Shown piece by piece: positions 8,504-20,058 of a DNA stretch of 64,000 nucleotides. The DNA is taken from the NCBI GenBank assembly GCA_963766005.1, contig CAVXYG010000012.1, forward strand, positions 310,001-374,000, in the 5' to 3' direction. This DNA is from CAVXYG01 sp963766005. GTDB lineage: Bacteria > Actinomycetota > Actinomycetes > S36-B12 > GCA-2699445. A program made the position numbers and the translations under genes. The notes under the pieces were generated by a model. The model did not search any database. It had not been told where the DNA came from and saw only the letters and a list, made by a program, of their open reading frames with translations. Positions within the stretch are counted from its first letter, which is position 1, and every line of letters starts with the position of its first letter.

Positions 8504-10022
8504 ATGGGTTTCCGGGACTACTTCGCCGTCCTGCGCCGCTATTGGCTCGTGATTGTGCTCGTGACCGGGTCAATCGTCGGCGTCACGGCATACGTCTCTG
8601 CGAACGCCGAGCCGCTGTACCGTTCCTCCGCGGCAATCTACCTGATACCCAACGGGGAGACTCCCAACGAGTTGAGCCAGGGGTCGCAGTTCGTCGAGGA
8701 CCAGTTGGACTCCTACGCCCAGTTGGCGGCGACCTCGACCGTGCTCGATCCGGTCATCGAGGAACTCGGGCTGAACACCACGGCGCGAGCCCTCGCCGGC
8801 AGCGTCGACGCGTCGGTGAAGAGCGGCAGCGTCATCGTCACGCTCACGGCGGTGTCCGCCGATCCCGCGCTCGCGGCACAAGTCGCCGACGCAACAGCTG
8901 CGAGTTTGTCGGTCCAGATCACCGAGCTTGCCCCGGTCCGCCCGGACGGCACCTCATCGGTGACGGTTTCGCCGGTCGAGCAGGCCACCGTGCCGACGAG
9001 TCCGTTCGCCCCGAACACGTCGCGCAACGTCACAGCTGCTTTGGTCTCTGGACTGATCATCGGCTATCTTCTCGCGCTGGCATGGAGCCTGCTGGACACG
9101 CGGCTGCGCACCAGTGGTCAGGTGCGCGACGTGGTGGGCGCGTCGGTGCTCTCCGAGGTCCCGTTGACGCGAAGCACGAAGATCGGTGCCAATCAGGCGA
9201 ACTGGGCCTATGTGGAGTCCTTCCGGAGGCTGCAGGCCAACCTCGACTTCGTGGACGTCGGGGAGCGGCCGCTGCAACTGGTCGTCACATCCTCGGTTGC
9301 GGGTGAGGGCAAGTCGACAACGTCGCTGAACCTGGCCCTGGTCTGCGCGGAGGCTGGCCAGAAGGTGCTGTTGGTTGACGGAGATCTGCGGCGACCCAAC
9401 GTGCACAAGACTGCTTGGTCTGGAGCCGAGCGTGGGCCTGTCCACGGTCCTGGCGGGCAAGTCGTCGCTGGACGATGCAGTCATCTCTGTGGGCCGGGGT
9501 ACCACGATCGACGTGCTGTGCAGCGGCCTGCTGCCACCGAACCCGACGGAACTGCTGGCGTCCAGCGCGATGGACGACATGCTCGCCGAGGCAAAGCGGA
9601 AGTTCGATATCGTGGTGATCGACATGCCTCCGGTTGTTCCGGTGGTGGAAGGCCTGGTGGTGGCGCGCAAGGTGAACGGGGCACTGCTGGTCTCTCGGCT
9701 GGGCAAGGGGCGCCGAGACCAGTTGAAGGCCGCTGCGGACCGGTTCCACGATGCCAACGCCGCAATCCTCGGCATTGTGGTGAATGGCACCGACCATGCC
9801 GCGCGCTCGTCCTACTACTACGGCAGCGATGTTGGGAGCAACGGCAAGCCCAAGGGCAAGCCCAAGCGTGGCCGCTCCCAGCGCGGCAAGGCAAAGAAGT
9901 CGGCGGCGCAGACCAGTTCTGCTGTGCAGGGCAATTCGGCGAAGACTGCGCCGCAGGGGGCAGGCCTCGCTCGTCACACCTCGGCGAGGCCGCCCACATC
10001 GCCTCAGAGCAAGTTGTCCTAG
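8504..10022 (+). pseudogene. Wzz/bacterial tyrosine kinase (CpsD-like), +1 frameshift
   Basis: The first 302 residues give a polysaccharide co-polymerase: helix near 13-33, an extracytoplasmic region, a second helix near 178-198, then the kinase with Walker A VAGEGKST (266-273) and Walker A' VLLVDGDLRRPN. At 9410 one extra A follows AAG. Removing it rejoins LLGLEPSVGLSTVL, then Walker B FDIVVIDMPP and a C-terminal tyrosine cluster YYYG, giving 505 residues ending at TAG 10020. As written, the protein stops being kinase-like right after Walker A'. BY-kinases control polysaccharide chain length and export by autophosphorylating that tyrosine tail. It could be truly inactive or a sequence error. 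The start has GAGGGGG 8 nt upstream. Confidence 0.85.
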
Positions 10023-10099
10023 CTGGCCCCGTCCCTGACCGGGGGCGATCGGATCCGCTCACTGCTGTCGTGGTCTCAGCAAGGGTCAGGAGTCTCGGC

Positions 10100-10120
10100 G
10101 AGCGACGCGCTGCGTCGCTC
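10100..10120. terminator. Perfect 9-bp hairpin downstream of the CpsD-like gene
   Basis: GAGCGACGC, a 3-nt loop and GCGTCGCTC. It lies 78 nt after the stop at 10022 and just inside the left end of the insertion element; no T-run follows. It may terminate transcription or protect the element from read-through. Confidence 0.4.
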
Positions 10121-10173
10121 AGTTCGGGCCCGGGCCGAATCCGGAGTCCGGTTCCGGGGCGTTGGGTCCCGGC

Positions 10174-10190
10174 AGATCCGCTGCGGATCT
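10174..10190. repeat. 17-bp perfect palindrome inside the insertion element
   Basis: AGATCCGC, a central T, and GCGGATCT. It sits between the left end and the transposase remnant; the single-base centre suits a cruciform or protein site better than an RNA hairpin. Function unknown. Confidence 0.4.
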
Positions 10191-10271
10191 TGCTGGAGCA
10201 GTGGGGGTCACCAACGCACTGGGAGGGTCGAGCCCCCGGGAAACGGTATGGCGCTGGTGATCCGGGCGGGT

Positions 10272-10930
10272 TCAGGCGGTGAGCTCTGGCATGGTGTCAG
10301 CACCGATCTTGCTGTGTTGGTGGTGGTGACCTTGACGCGGCAGCGGGCGAGGACTTCGAGTCCGACGTGGCGACAGCCTTCGGCCATTGGTCGGCCTGCC
10401 GGGCGAGGACCACGCGACGAGGCGCACGATGACCTCGCGGTTCGGGAGGATGCCGACCGCGCCGGCCCGGCGCCGCTCGTCGGAGTGCACCACCGCGATC
10501 ACCGCGGGCCTCATCGACCTCGGTGCCGGCGATGTCAGGTTCGCAGCGGAGCGCGTCCTGCAGCGCTGCGCTGGCCAGGGTCAGCCGCCACGGCTTCGAC
10601 CGGCTCCGGCGGGAGCGTCGCTGGTGACGAGCAGGACTCCGCCCAGCCCACGAACTGCGAGGCCGATGAAGAAGTCGGTCCCGGTAGCACCGGTCCCTGA
10701 CGTGGCGCCGCGCCGGCCGGGACCTCGCGGCGACCTTCGCCGTTGACGCCGGTTGCCACGAGCACCACCGCGTTGATCATGCGGCCGCTGTCCAGACCGT
10801 CCACGTCAGCGTCCCAGCGGCGACCAACGTGGACGGCCCTGCCGCGTCGAGGGTGCGGTGCCGGGACTGCTCGACGTGCTCGTGGGCGGCCCAGCTGTCC
10901 CCAGTGCCCCCGTGGTGGCCGTTCGGCGCC
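10272..10930 (-). pseudogene. IS256-family transposase remnant
   Basis: Minus-strand fragments in shifting frames line up in order with the IS256 transposase: HEHVEQSRHRTLDAAGPSTL near 10890, MINAVVLVATGVNGEGRREV near 10770, DFFIGLAVRGLGGVLLVTSD near 10670, then a gap, DERRRAGAVGILPNREVIVR near 10450, VVLARQADQW, AEGCRHVGLEVLARCRV near 10360 and the terminal MPELTA stop at 10272. The order matches the DDE core and the C-terminal helix, with about 130 central residues lost. It cannot encode an active enzyme. Identification rests on remembered family motifs. Confidence 0.8.
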
Positions 10931-11007
10931 GGTGCCATGATCATCCGCCTGACCCTTGCTCGACCTCACGTGGGGGCGCAGCGCGGCACCAGCGGTCCCC
11001 TGTCGCA

Positions 11008-12001
11008 TCAGGCCGATGCTGTTCCCGTCGCTCTGGTCTCCGGCGCTTCGCGGCCCGCCCGTGCCCCGTCACGGATACCGCGCAGGGAGGCTTGCCAGGC
11101 ATCGCCAGATCGCAGGAGTGCATCCCGCCGCCCCCGTGCCCGTCGGATGATGAACCAGGCCGCGGCACCGCTCGTTTCGGCGCCAATCGCGCTGCACCTG
11201 CCGCGTGAGGTTCCGTTCAGCGAAGAGCAGCCGATTGCGCGCCCAGTAGTAGAAGAACGTCGGCGTCTTGGGATCTGGTCTGCCGGTCGACGCATCGGCA
11301 GCCCGTTGGGTCCCGCCTTGATCGTGGACGCACCGTGCCCCCTCGACGATGACGAGCCGGCCGCCCTCCTGCCATGCGCGGAAGGAGAACTCGACGTCCT
11401 CCCAATACAGGAAGTAGTCCTCGCACATGCCGCCGATGCGCAGCCAGAACTCGGCGCTCACCATGAGGCAAGCCGCCGACAGCCAGGGGAGAAGGCCCGC
11501 ACTCGGCCGGAGTTCGCCGGAGAGCTGCGGCTCGGTCATCAGTCCGTCGCTGAGTCGCAGATGCCGAGCGGGGGCTTTGCGGGTGCCGGTGATGTCGAAG
11601 AGTGAGGGGGACGCAAGAGCGCTTGCATCCTGGGAAACTGCCGCGGCCAGCGCTTCGGCGTCCTTGGAAGTAATCCTGGCGTCGGGGTTCAGCAGGAGCA
11701 GATGTGTGGCGCCGAGAGCCAGCGCTGCAGCAGCTGCGCGGTTCGTTCCGGCCGCGAAGCCGTCGTTCGCGGCCGACTCGATGAGTACCCATCCGTGCTC
11801 CTCGACAAGGCTCCGCAAGTGTGCGCGCTCGCCGTCGGAGGTGAAGTTGTCGCATACGACAACTTCCATGTCCGGCGCCGAGGCCGACAGCGGCGCCAGG
11901 TTCTCCGCTAGCAGGCGGTGGGAACCGTAGTTGACGGTGAGCACCGCCACGCTGGCGAGGGGCGCATCCCTGCCGCCGGCCGCTTCGGCGCTGCTCTTCA
12001 C
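11008..12001 (-). pseudogene. GT2-family glycosyltransferase, probable +1 frameshift near the 3' end
   Basis: From GTG 12001 the first 275 residues are a normal GT2 enzyme: VAVLTVNYGSHRLLAENLAP, NDGFAAGTNRAA, HLLLLNPDARI (DxD type) and YFLYWEDVEFSFRAW. As written the frame ends at 11069 with an unlikely tail. One extra base near 11165-11176 would restore AAAWFIIRRARGRRDALLRS, the usual basic C-terminus, and a stop at 11008 (330 residues). The GTG overlaps the sulfotransferase stop (GTGA). The catalytic core is complete, so activity could survive. The role is sugar transfer to a polysaccharide, acceptor unknown. Confidence 0.7.
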
Positions 12002-12642
12002 GACCCGGGGAGGCGCAGCCGTTGCTGGGCCGCCTTCGCCTTGCGCTTGATCCGCTGCGCCACGTTCGGGGCCTTGTTCTTGTGCGGGAACGGCTCATCC
12101 GGCTTCGGCACACCGAGGAACGGGCAGAGGACGTCCCAGCCGTCCCCGGCGGATATGTCCATCTCCAGCAGGTCGTCGGGTCGGTCGGCGAAGTACTCGC
12201 GAACAGCCTGCTGGTGCTCGTAGTACTCCTTGGTCCAGGCATCGTGGTCGACGGTGAGCCAGTCGCCGGTGTACCCCGGCTTCTCCTGGTTGGCGCGCAC
12301 GTGCGACTCGCGGCTGCGCAGGAAGCCGTCCAGGCTGCGAGTGGTCATGATGAACTTGCTGCCCGGGTACTGCCGATCCAGCTCGCGGAACAGGTGGTTG
12401 GTCTCCGGCTTGTTCCAGTCGCTGATTGCCCGGTATTGCTCCAAGCCGTCGAGCAGGGGTCGACCGGACTCGCTGTTGGCCGCGATGATGTCCTTCACGT
12501 TGCCCTCGCGGCACAGGTAGTGGGCGCTGGGGATGTCGAGGACGCCGAAGGCGAGGTGCAGGGACCCGGTGCCGGTCTTGTTGACACCGATGCACAGGAT
12601 TCGGGGCGCCTCGCTCGGCGCGGGGTGAGGGCTCGCAGTCAT
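11998..12642 (-). CDS. Sulfotransferase family protein
   Basis: A 214-residue protein with the 5'-phosphosulfate-binding loop near its N-terminus (ILCIGVNKTGTGSLHLAF, residues 15-32) and the 3'-phosphate site region FIMTTRSLDGFLRSRESH near residue 97. This matches short PAPS-dependent sulfotransferases. It probably sulfates a sugar made by the neighbouring glycosyltransferases, an inference from position. It is first of a two-gene unit with the GT2 gene (GTGA overlap). ATG 12642 has GACAAT 6 nt upstream and no ribosome site. A PAPS-synthesis locus is not visible in the window. Confidence 0.85.
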   Translation of the reverse strand: MTASPHPAPSEAPRILCIGVNKTGTGSLHLAFGVLDIPSAHYLCREGNVKDIIAANSESGRPLLDGLEQYRAISDWNKPETNHLFRELDRQYPGSKFIMTTRSLDGFLRSRESHVRANQEKPGYTGDWLTVDHDAWTKEYYEHQQAVREYFADRPDDLLEMDISAGDGWDVLCPFLGVPKPDEPFPHKNKAPNVAQRIKRKAKAAQQRLRLPGS

Positions 12643-12654
12643 GCAGCAATTGTC
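12643..12654 (-). promoter_or_regulatory. Leaderless-type -10 of the sulfotransferase gene
   Basis: GACAAT (12654-12649), 6 nt, ATG 12642 on the minus strand. The first base departs from the T/C seen elsewhere, so this is a weaker match. Confidence 0.35.
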
Positions 12655-12720
12655 GCATGGGGAAGCGCTGTCGCAGAATGCGCTTCGGGTGCCGCCTGCG
12701 GTCCCTGCGGCACCCGACGG

Positions 12721-15700
12721 TCATTCGTACCAGCCCATGAGGTCGACCACGACGTGGGTGTCTGCAGAGCCCGAGACACACACCTCGCCGCCGGTGCCGA
12801 TGCCGGTCAGGACCGCGTTGGGGATCGTCTGCCCGGCGGTGAAGTTCAGGTTCGAGGTGGCCGGGGTGTTGCCACCGCAGGGGTAGACCCGCAGCCATCC
12901 GGTCCTGCGCGGGACCGGTCACGGTGACGTTCAACGACGCAGCCGAGGCGTCGGCGGGCACACCGGCGGCGCCGGCCACCTTGACCCGCTGGACCTGTCC
13001 TGCGGGCAGGATGCCGCCCGCGACGCGGGTGTCGGCCAGGCGGGCCGGGGTGATGGGCGTGAAGCTGGAGCTCTTCGGGAACCAGCCCATGAGGTCGACC
13101 ACGACGTGGGTGTCGGTGGAGCCGGCGATGCAGACCTCGCCGCCGGTGCCGATGCCGGTCAGGACCGCGTTGGGGATCGTCAGTCCGGCGGTGAAGTTCA
13201 GGTTCGAGGTGGCCGGCGTCGTGCCGCCGCAGGGGTAGACCCGCAGCCATCCGGCGCTGCGCGGGACCGGTCACGGTGACGTTCAACGACGCCGCCGAGG
13301 CGTCGGCGGGCACACCGGCGGCGCCGGCCACCTTGACCCGCTGGACCTGTCCTGCGGGCAGGATGCCGCCCGCGACGCGGGTGTCGGCCATGCGGGCCGG
13401 GGTGATGGGCGTGAAGCTGGAGCTCTTCGGGAACCAGCCCATGAGGTCGACCACGACGTGGGTGTCGGTGGAGCCGGCGATGCAGACCTCGCCGCCGGTG
13501 CCGATGCCGGTCAGGACCGCGTTGGGGATCGTGAGTCCGGCGGTGAAGTTCAGGTTCGAGGTGGCCGGCGTCGTGCCGCCGCAGGGGTAGACCCGCAGCC
13601 ATCCGGCGCTGCGCGGACCGGTCACGGTCACGTTCAACGACGCAGCCGTTGCGTCGGGCGCAACCCCGTTGCTGCCCGCGACCTTGACGCGGAGCACCTG
13701 TCCTGCTGGCAGGACACCGACCCGTGGAGCGGGTGTCGGCCAGGCGCGCTGGCTCGACCGGCGCGAAGTCGCCGGAACGCCCCGCCGAAGTCCGTGAGAC
13801 CGTGGCTGCCGTCGGGGTCACGGTGAGCCCAGGAGCTCGTCGAACGCTGCGGCGGACCCGGACCGCTGGCCGTGCCGAAGTCTGCGGTGCGAGGTCTGTC
13901 GGCACGGATGCAGACCGTCGACGGCTGCTAGGCCGACGCCCGGATCCACGTTCGGCGGCGACCGTGACGCTGTGACGGTGGCGCCGTCGCGAACGGTCGT
14001 GGCTGGACAGCTGGCTAGGGTGCCGAGCTCGTGCCGTCGCCGAAGTCCCAACGGTAGTCCTTGATGCTGCCGTCGGGGTCGTAGGAACCCGTTGCGTCGA
14101 AGGACACCGTCCGATCCTGGACGCTGGGCGTGAAGCTCGGCACCGGTGCCAGGTTGGCGCCACCACCGCCGCCACCCACTTGGCTTCCGCTGGCCGCGAC
14201 GTGATCGCGGACCTCGCTAGCGGTGAGAGCGCGCGGGTACACGGCCACTTCGTCGATGGAGCCGACGAACGCTCCGCTCGCCGCTCCCTTCGGCCATCCG
14301 CTCAGCGAATCGGTGCCGATCCGCCAGGAGCCGGTCATCCGTCGGCCCTCCGTGACCGACGGGTTCTGGCCGACCTTCTCGCCGTCCACGTACAGGACCA
14401 TGCCGTCGCCGGACAGGCTTGCGGCGACGTGGTGCCACTTGCCGTCGTCGTAGCCGGTGCTCGAGGCGAGCGTGACCTTGCTACTACTGCGGTCGTCGAC
14501 GCCGAAGCGGATCCGGCCGTCGGTGTCGAGGTACAGGTGCCGGTCGGTCCAGTCGGAGCCCTCCTGGCCGCTCTCATCCTTGTAGTGCGTGCTGTAGCCG
14601 GCGATGCGGCCGCCGCTGCCGTCGGTGGATTGGAACCACGCCTCGATCGTGAAGTCGTTCGGCGCCGGGCTCTGGATCTGCGTCGCGGTGTAGGAGGCGG
14701 CGCCGCTGAACTTGCCGACCTTGTCGCCGGAGTCGCGCAGCAGGGGACTCCCCGCGCCCAGCGAGACGCCCTGCGAGGCGGCAGCCGCACCCGCGGCGGT
14801 GTCGGAGATGATGTCCGGCCCGTCGGAGAATCGGATGTAGTGGGCCGGAAGGTCGCCCAGCACGGCGTTGCCGTACTCCTGGTCGGTCGTCGCGGCGATC
14901 GTCACCTTCGCGCGGCCGCTGGCCCGCCGATTGCCGTCAGGGTCGGTGGCGACGATCAAGTAGTCGTGGGTGGCGCCCGGCTGCAGCCCGCGGTCGATGA
15001 ACGACAGCGACCGCCGAGACGCCCAACTGGAGTCGGCAACAACCTCGTGGACTGGCGTGGAGGCCTGCACGCTGACGTAGTCCCGGTAGACGCGGTAGGT
15101 GAGGCGCTCGTTGTCGTGGTCGTAGGTCGTCTGCCAACCCACATGCGCCTGGCCGCGCGCGTAGGAGACAACCGTCGGCGTGAACTCTGCCGGGCTGACG
15201 GGACGAACGGCGTTCGGATTCCCCGCGACACCCACCCGCGCCATGCGCGTCAGACCCTGCTGCTTGATCCCGTTGAGTCCGATGAACTCGCCGCCGTAGA
15301 CCAGATACTGGTCGTTTCCTGTGACGTGCCAGGCGCCCTGGTCGGAGGTGGTGTAGGTGCCGAAGTACCAGTTGGGCCAGAAGTGCAGCGTCTGCGGAGC
15401 AGGCTCTCCCGCCCGCTCCACCCAGCCGTGGACATCGGTGTTGAGCTCGCCGCGCGCTTCGTCGGTGTAGGCGCCGCCCCCCGGACTCACCCTGGGCCAG
15501 CGCTCCTCGAATCCGCCCGGCACGTTGGAGCAGCGGTGCGGGTGCCCCACGGTGTAGACGACGCCGGCCTGCGCGAAGGCGGAATGGTGGTCGCCGCGGC
15601 AGTCGATGATCCAGGTGACCTTCCCCGTCTTGCCGTCGAGCCTCGCCGCAGCCTCGAAGTTCCCGCCGCCGCCGTTGAACGTGTACGCGGTCACGAGGAT

Positions 15701-16567
15701 GCCGTTGGCGTCGGAGGTCAGGGAAGTGATGGCCGCATTGGGTCCGGAGTTCTTGATGGAGTTCTTCGCCGCCCACGGCTTGGTGGCGCCCGACGCGGGG
15801 TCCAGGGCAGCCATGCCGTACCAGGCCTCGCCGTTCACCTTCGCGAAGTGGCCTCCGACGACCACCAGGGACCGGTCCTGGTTCAGTGCGAGGGCGCGCA
15901 CGTTCTGGTCCGTGCTGGGAGCCCACGGCGCGAGCGTGCCGTCAGCGGCGTCGAACGCTGCGAGGTGGGCCCGGGCCTCAGTAGGCAGTCCGGTCCGGCC
16001 CGAGGCAGCGGCAAAGTCGCCGCCGGCGTAGACGGTCGTCGGGGACACGGCGATGGCTCGTACCGACGCGCCGAGGACCGGCTTGAAGTTCTGGTTCAGG
16101 GTGCCGGTGGCGGCGTCGAACGCGGCAATGCGGGTGCGGGGCTTGCCGTCGATCATCGTGAAGGTTCCGCCGGCGTACACTGTTCTGCCGTCCGGCGAGA
16201 CAGCGAGCGAGAGCACGGGTGCGTTGAGGACCGGCGCGAAGGAATCGATGAGTACGCCGGAACGGATGTCGTAGGCCAGCAGATACGTGCGCGGCACTTC
16301 GTTGGTTCCGGGAGCGTCCCCGAACGGCCGGGCGGTGGTGAAGTCCCCGCCGACGTAGACGCGGTTGCCCACAACGGCCTGGGTCCAGACCACGCCGTTG
16401 ATCTGCGGTGTCGGCAACACATCGGCGCTGGCAGTGGTCGGCAGGGAGGGATCCGACGGTGCGGTGTCCGCCGATGCCGCACCGGGCACGGCGACCAACA
16501 GCGCCGCGACGAGCGCCACGACAACGACGAGCGCGACGGAAGCGTGCCGCCGCAACCGATACGACAT
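12721..16567 (-). pseudogene. Large secreted multidomain surface protein, four +1 frameshifts
   Basis: Start ATG 16567 follows AGGGGGA by 4 nt. A signal peptide (to about residue 40) precedes a beta-propeller of VYAGGDF-type repeats (about 45-420), an FN3-like region (about 450-560), a LamG/concanavalin-like domain (about 570-785), a glycine linker and a PKD domain ending at the stop at 14015 (850 residues). Beyond it, in successive frames, lie three ~117-residue units with PARLADTR, LNVTVTGP and DTHVVVDLMGW motifs, ending at TGA 12721. Removing one base near 14015, 13719, 13264 and 12912 gives one 1280-residue frame. Such proteins are exported surface or extracellular proteins; the ligand is unknown. 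Confidence 0.75.
12730..13785 (-). repeat. Three tandem ~352-bp coding repeats
   Basis: The segment beginning CCAGCCCATGAGGTCGACC recurs at 12730, 13082 and 13434, a period of 352 bp. Units are near-identical. The natural unit would be 351 bp (117 codons); the extra base is a third G in the GCGCGGGACC run at 12911-12913 and 13263-13265, absent from the homologous site at 13615. Each unit encodes a PARLADTR to VVVDLMGW domain found as C-terminal repeats in actinobacterial secreted proteins. Confidence 0.85.
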
Positions 16568-16607
16568 GGAGTCCCCCTGATGTGCCAGCATTTCCTGACT
16601 GTGCGAA

Positions 16608-16673
16608 GACACACCCTTCGGTGTGCCAACTCTCACAACGATGCAGATTACACGCCGTCGCCGGCCCGCCCGA
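16608..16673 (-). promoter_or_regulatory. Promoter-like element and 5'-leader hairpin of the secreted protein gene
   Basis: On the minus strand a -10-like TAATCT (16650-16645) lies about 78 nt upstream of ATG 16567; the -35 region is weak. The predicted leader contains an 8-bp hairpin (arms 16620-16627 and 16608-16615, one G-U pair, 4-nt loop) about 40 nt before the start codon. Confidence 0.35.
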
Positions 16674-16783
16674 TTTGGGGCGATATCCAGCTAACGTTGT
16701 GTGACCTCCATCATGCACTGCGGGTGGGTCATCTGCGGAATCGGTCACTTCCCAGAGGCAGCCGTTGCCACGACCTGCACCGG

Positions 16784-17089
16784 TTAGGCGGGGAAGTCGT
16801 CCCCGGGTCGGTACACGCGGACGCGGGCGCTCAGCAGATCGAACTCGGGGCGCCGCGCGACGAACCGCTCGCACTGCTCGGCGGTGGCGCGGGCGGCAGC
16901 AGCATCGTTGCTCACTGAAGCCACGCCGATCACTGCCCGCCGGAGCAGATCTGCCTCGCCCACCTCGCCGCACGCCACACCGAAGCGGCGCTGCAGCTCG
17001 GCCACGAGCGGTCGGACCAGGCTGCGCTTCGCCTTCAGCGAGGGCACCGCGCCGAGGAGCAGATCGAACTCCCCGGTGGCGACGAACAT
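16784..17089 (-). CDS. DUF503 family protein (YlxP-like)
   Basis: A 101-residue protein with the family features: MFVATGEFDLLLGAVPSLKA at the start, KRSLVRPLVAELQRRFGVAC, then VGVASV, and ERFVARRPEFDLL near the end. DUF503 proteins are small, widespread and of unsettled function; in many bacteria they sit next to rbfA/infB. Here the gene begins 8 nt after the sdhB stop, so it is probably the last cistron of the sdh operon. No ribosome site is strong. Confidence 0.85.
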   Translation of the reverse strand: MFVATGEFDLLLGAVPSLKAKRSLVRPLVAELQRRFGVACGEVGEADLLRRAVIGVASVSNDAAAARATAEQCERFVARRPEFDLLSARVRVYRPGDDFPA

Positions 17090-17097
17090 CTGCTTGC

Positions 17098-17885
17098 CTA
17101 CTTGGCGAAGATGAGCGCGCGCTTGACTTCCTGGATCGCCTTGGTGACCTCGATGCCCCGCGGGCAGGCTTCGGTGCAGTTGTAGGCGGTCCGGCAGCGC
17201 CAGACGCCCTCCTTGTCGTTGAGGATCTCCAGGCGGTCCGGTGCCCCGGCGTCGCGGGAGTCGAAGATGAAACGATGGGCGTTCACGATCGCGGCCGGAC
17301 CGAAGTACTGCTCGTCGTTCCAGAACACGGGGCAGCTCGTCGTGCAGGCGGCGCACAGGATGCACTTGGTGGTGTCGTCGAAGCGCGCCCGATCCTCTGC
17401 GGACTGGATGCGCTCCTTGCTCGGCTCGTGGCCGTCGGTGATCAGGAAGGGCTTGACCTCGCGGTAGGCCGCGAAGAACGGCTCCATGTCCACGACGAGG
17501 TCCTTCTCCAAGGGCAGGCCCTTGATCGCCTCGATCGTGATCGGCTTCTTCAGCGGCAGGTCCTTCACCAGCGTCTTGCAGGCAAGCCGGTTGCGCCCGT
17601 TGATCCGCATCGCATCCGAGCCGCAGATGCCGTGGCCGCAGGAGCGGCGGAAGGTCAGCGACCCGTCCTGCTCCCATTTGATCTGGTGCAGCACGTCGAG
17701 GATTCGGTCGGTGGGGTAGGCCTGGACCGTGAACTCCTGCCAGAACGGCTCGGAGTCCTCCTCGGGGTCGTAACGGCGGACCTTCACCCGCACCGTGAGC
17801 GTCTCGTGCTTGGGGGCCTCCGGATCGGCCTGCTCACCGGCCGATCCGGACGCCACGGACTCCTCGGCAACCGTCGTGTCGGTCA

Positions 17886-17886
<1 letters not shown>
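17098..17886 (-). CDS. sdhB: Succinate dehydrogenase iron-sulfur subunit
   Basis: A 262-residue protein with a ~25-residue acidic N-terminal extension and then the three classic cluster motifs: CGHGICGSDAM near residue 85 for [2Fe-2S], CILCAACTTSCP near 175 and CRTAYNCTEACPRGI near 230 for the [4Fe-4S] and [3Fe-4S] sites. It passes electrons from the SdhA flavin to the membrane quinone site. Its ATG shares one base with the sdhA stop. It is fourth of four in sdhCDAB. Confidence 0.97.
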
Positions 17887-19628
<1,742 letters not shown>

Positions 19629-19644
19629 CAGTGCTCCCGTGCCA

Positions 19645-20058
19645 TCAGGTGAGGTTGGGGTCGAATGTGAAGATGACCAGCGTGCCGAGCACGACCGTGA
19701 AGGCGGTCGCCACCATGAGCAGCGTCTTCAGCACGAAGCGCGTGCGATCCCTGCCCGCGTAGTCGTTGATCACCACGCGCAGGCCGTTGGCGCCGTGCAG
19801 CATTGCCAGCCACAGCTGCAGCAGGTCCCAGACCTGCCAGAACGGCGAGCTCCACCGGCCGGCGACGAAGGCGAAGTTGATGCGCTGGACGCCTCCGTCG
19901 AGGACGTTCATGATCAGCAGGTGGCCGAGCACGAGGAAGACCAGCACGATGCCCGAGATCCGCATGAAGATCCACGAGTACATCTCGAAGTTGCCGCGGC
20001 TACCGATGCGCTGCGGGCTGCGGGGCTTGCTGATGCCGAGGTCGGGCTGAACGGTCAC
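19645..20058 (-). CDS. sdhD: Succinate dehydrogenase membrane subunit D
   Basis: A 137-residue membrane anchor with three hydrophobic helices (about 32-52, 75-97, 112-132). The helix-2 motif MLHGANGLRVVINDY carries the conserved His and Asp-Tyr used for haem/quinone binding in this family. The GTG start at 20058 overlaps the sdhC stop (GTGA). It anchors SdhAB and forms the quinone site together with SdhC. Confidence 0.93.
   Translation of the reverse strand: MTVQPDLGISKPRSPQRIGSRGNFEMYSWIFMRISGIVLVFLVLGHLLIMNVLDGGVQRINFAFVAGRWSSPFWQVWDLLQLWLAMLHGANGLRVVINDYAGRDRTRFVLKTLLMVATAFTVVLGTLVIFTFDPNLT

Larger units (their letters stand above)
10078..10960 (-). mobile_element. Decayed, internally deleted IS256-family element
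   Basis: AGCAAGGGTCAGG at 10078-10090 and its exact reverse complement at 10948-10960 bound an 883-bp segment holding shattered minus-strand transposase fragments. Full IS256 elements are roughly 1.3-1.4 kb, so about a third is missing. Flanking 8-mers (10070-10077 and 10961-10968) are not identical, so no target duplication survives. It separates the CpsD-like gene from the damaged GT2 gene and explains the gene-free stretch 10023-11007. Confidence 0.75.

Noticed and set aside
9404..9416. Programmed ribosomal frameshift in the CpsD-like gene
   Set aside because: There is no slippery heptamer or stop-codon context at AAG-A-CTG, and BY-kinases are not known to use one. Other +1 lesions nearby point to decay or error.
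10535..11008. A 157-codon minus-strand frame as a real gene
   Set aside because: It is a mixture of in-frame and out-of-frame IS256 transposase pieces and crosses the element's right end.
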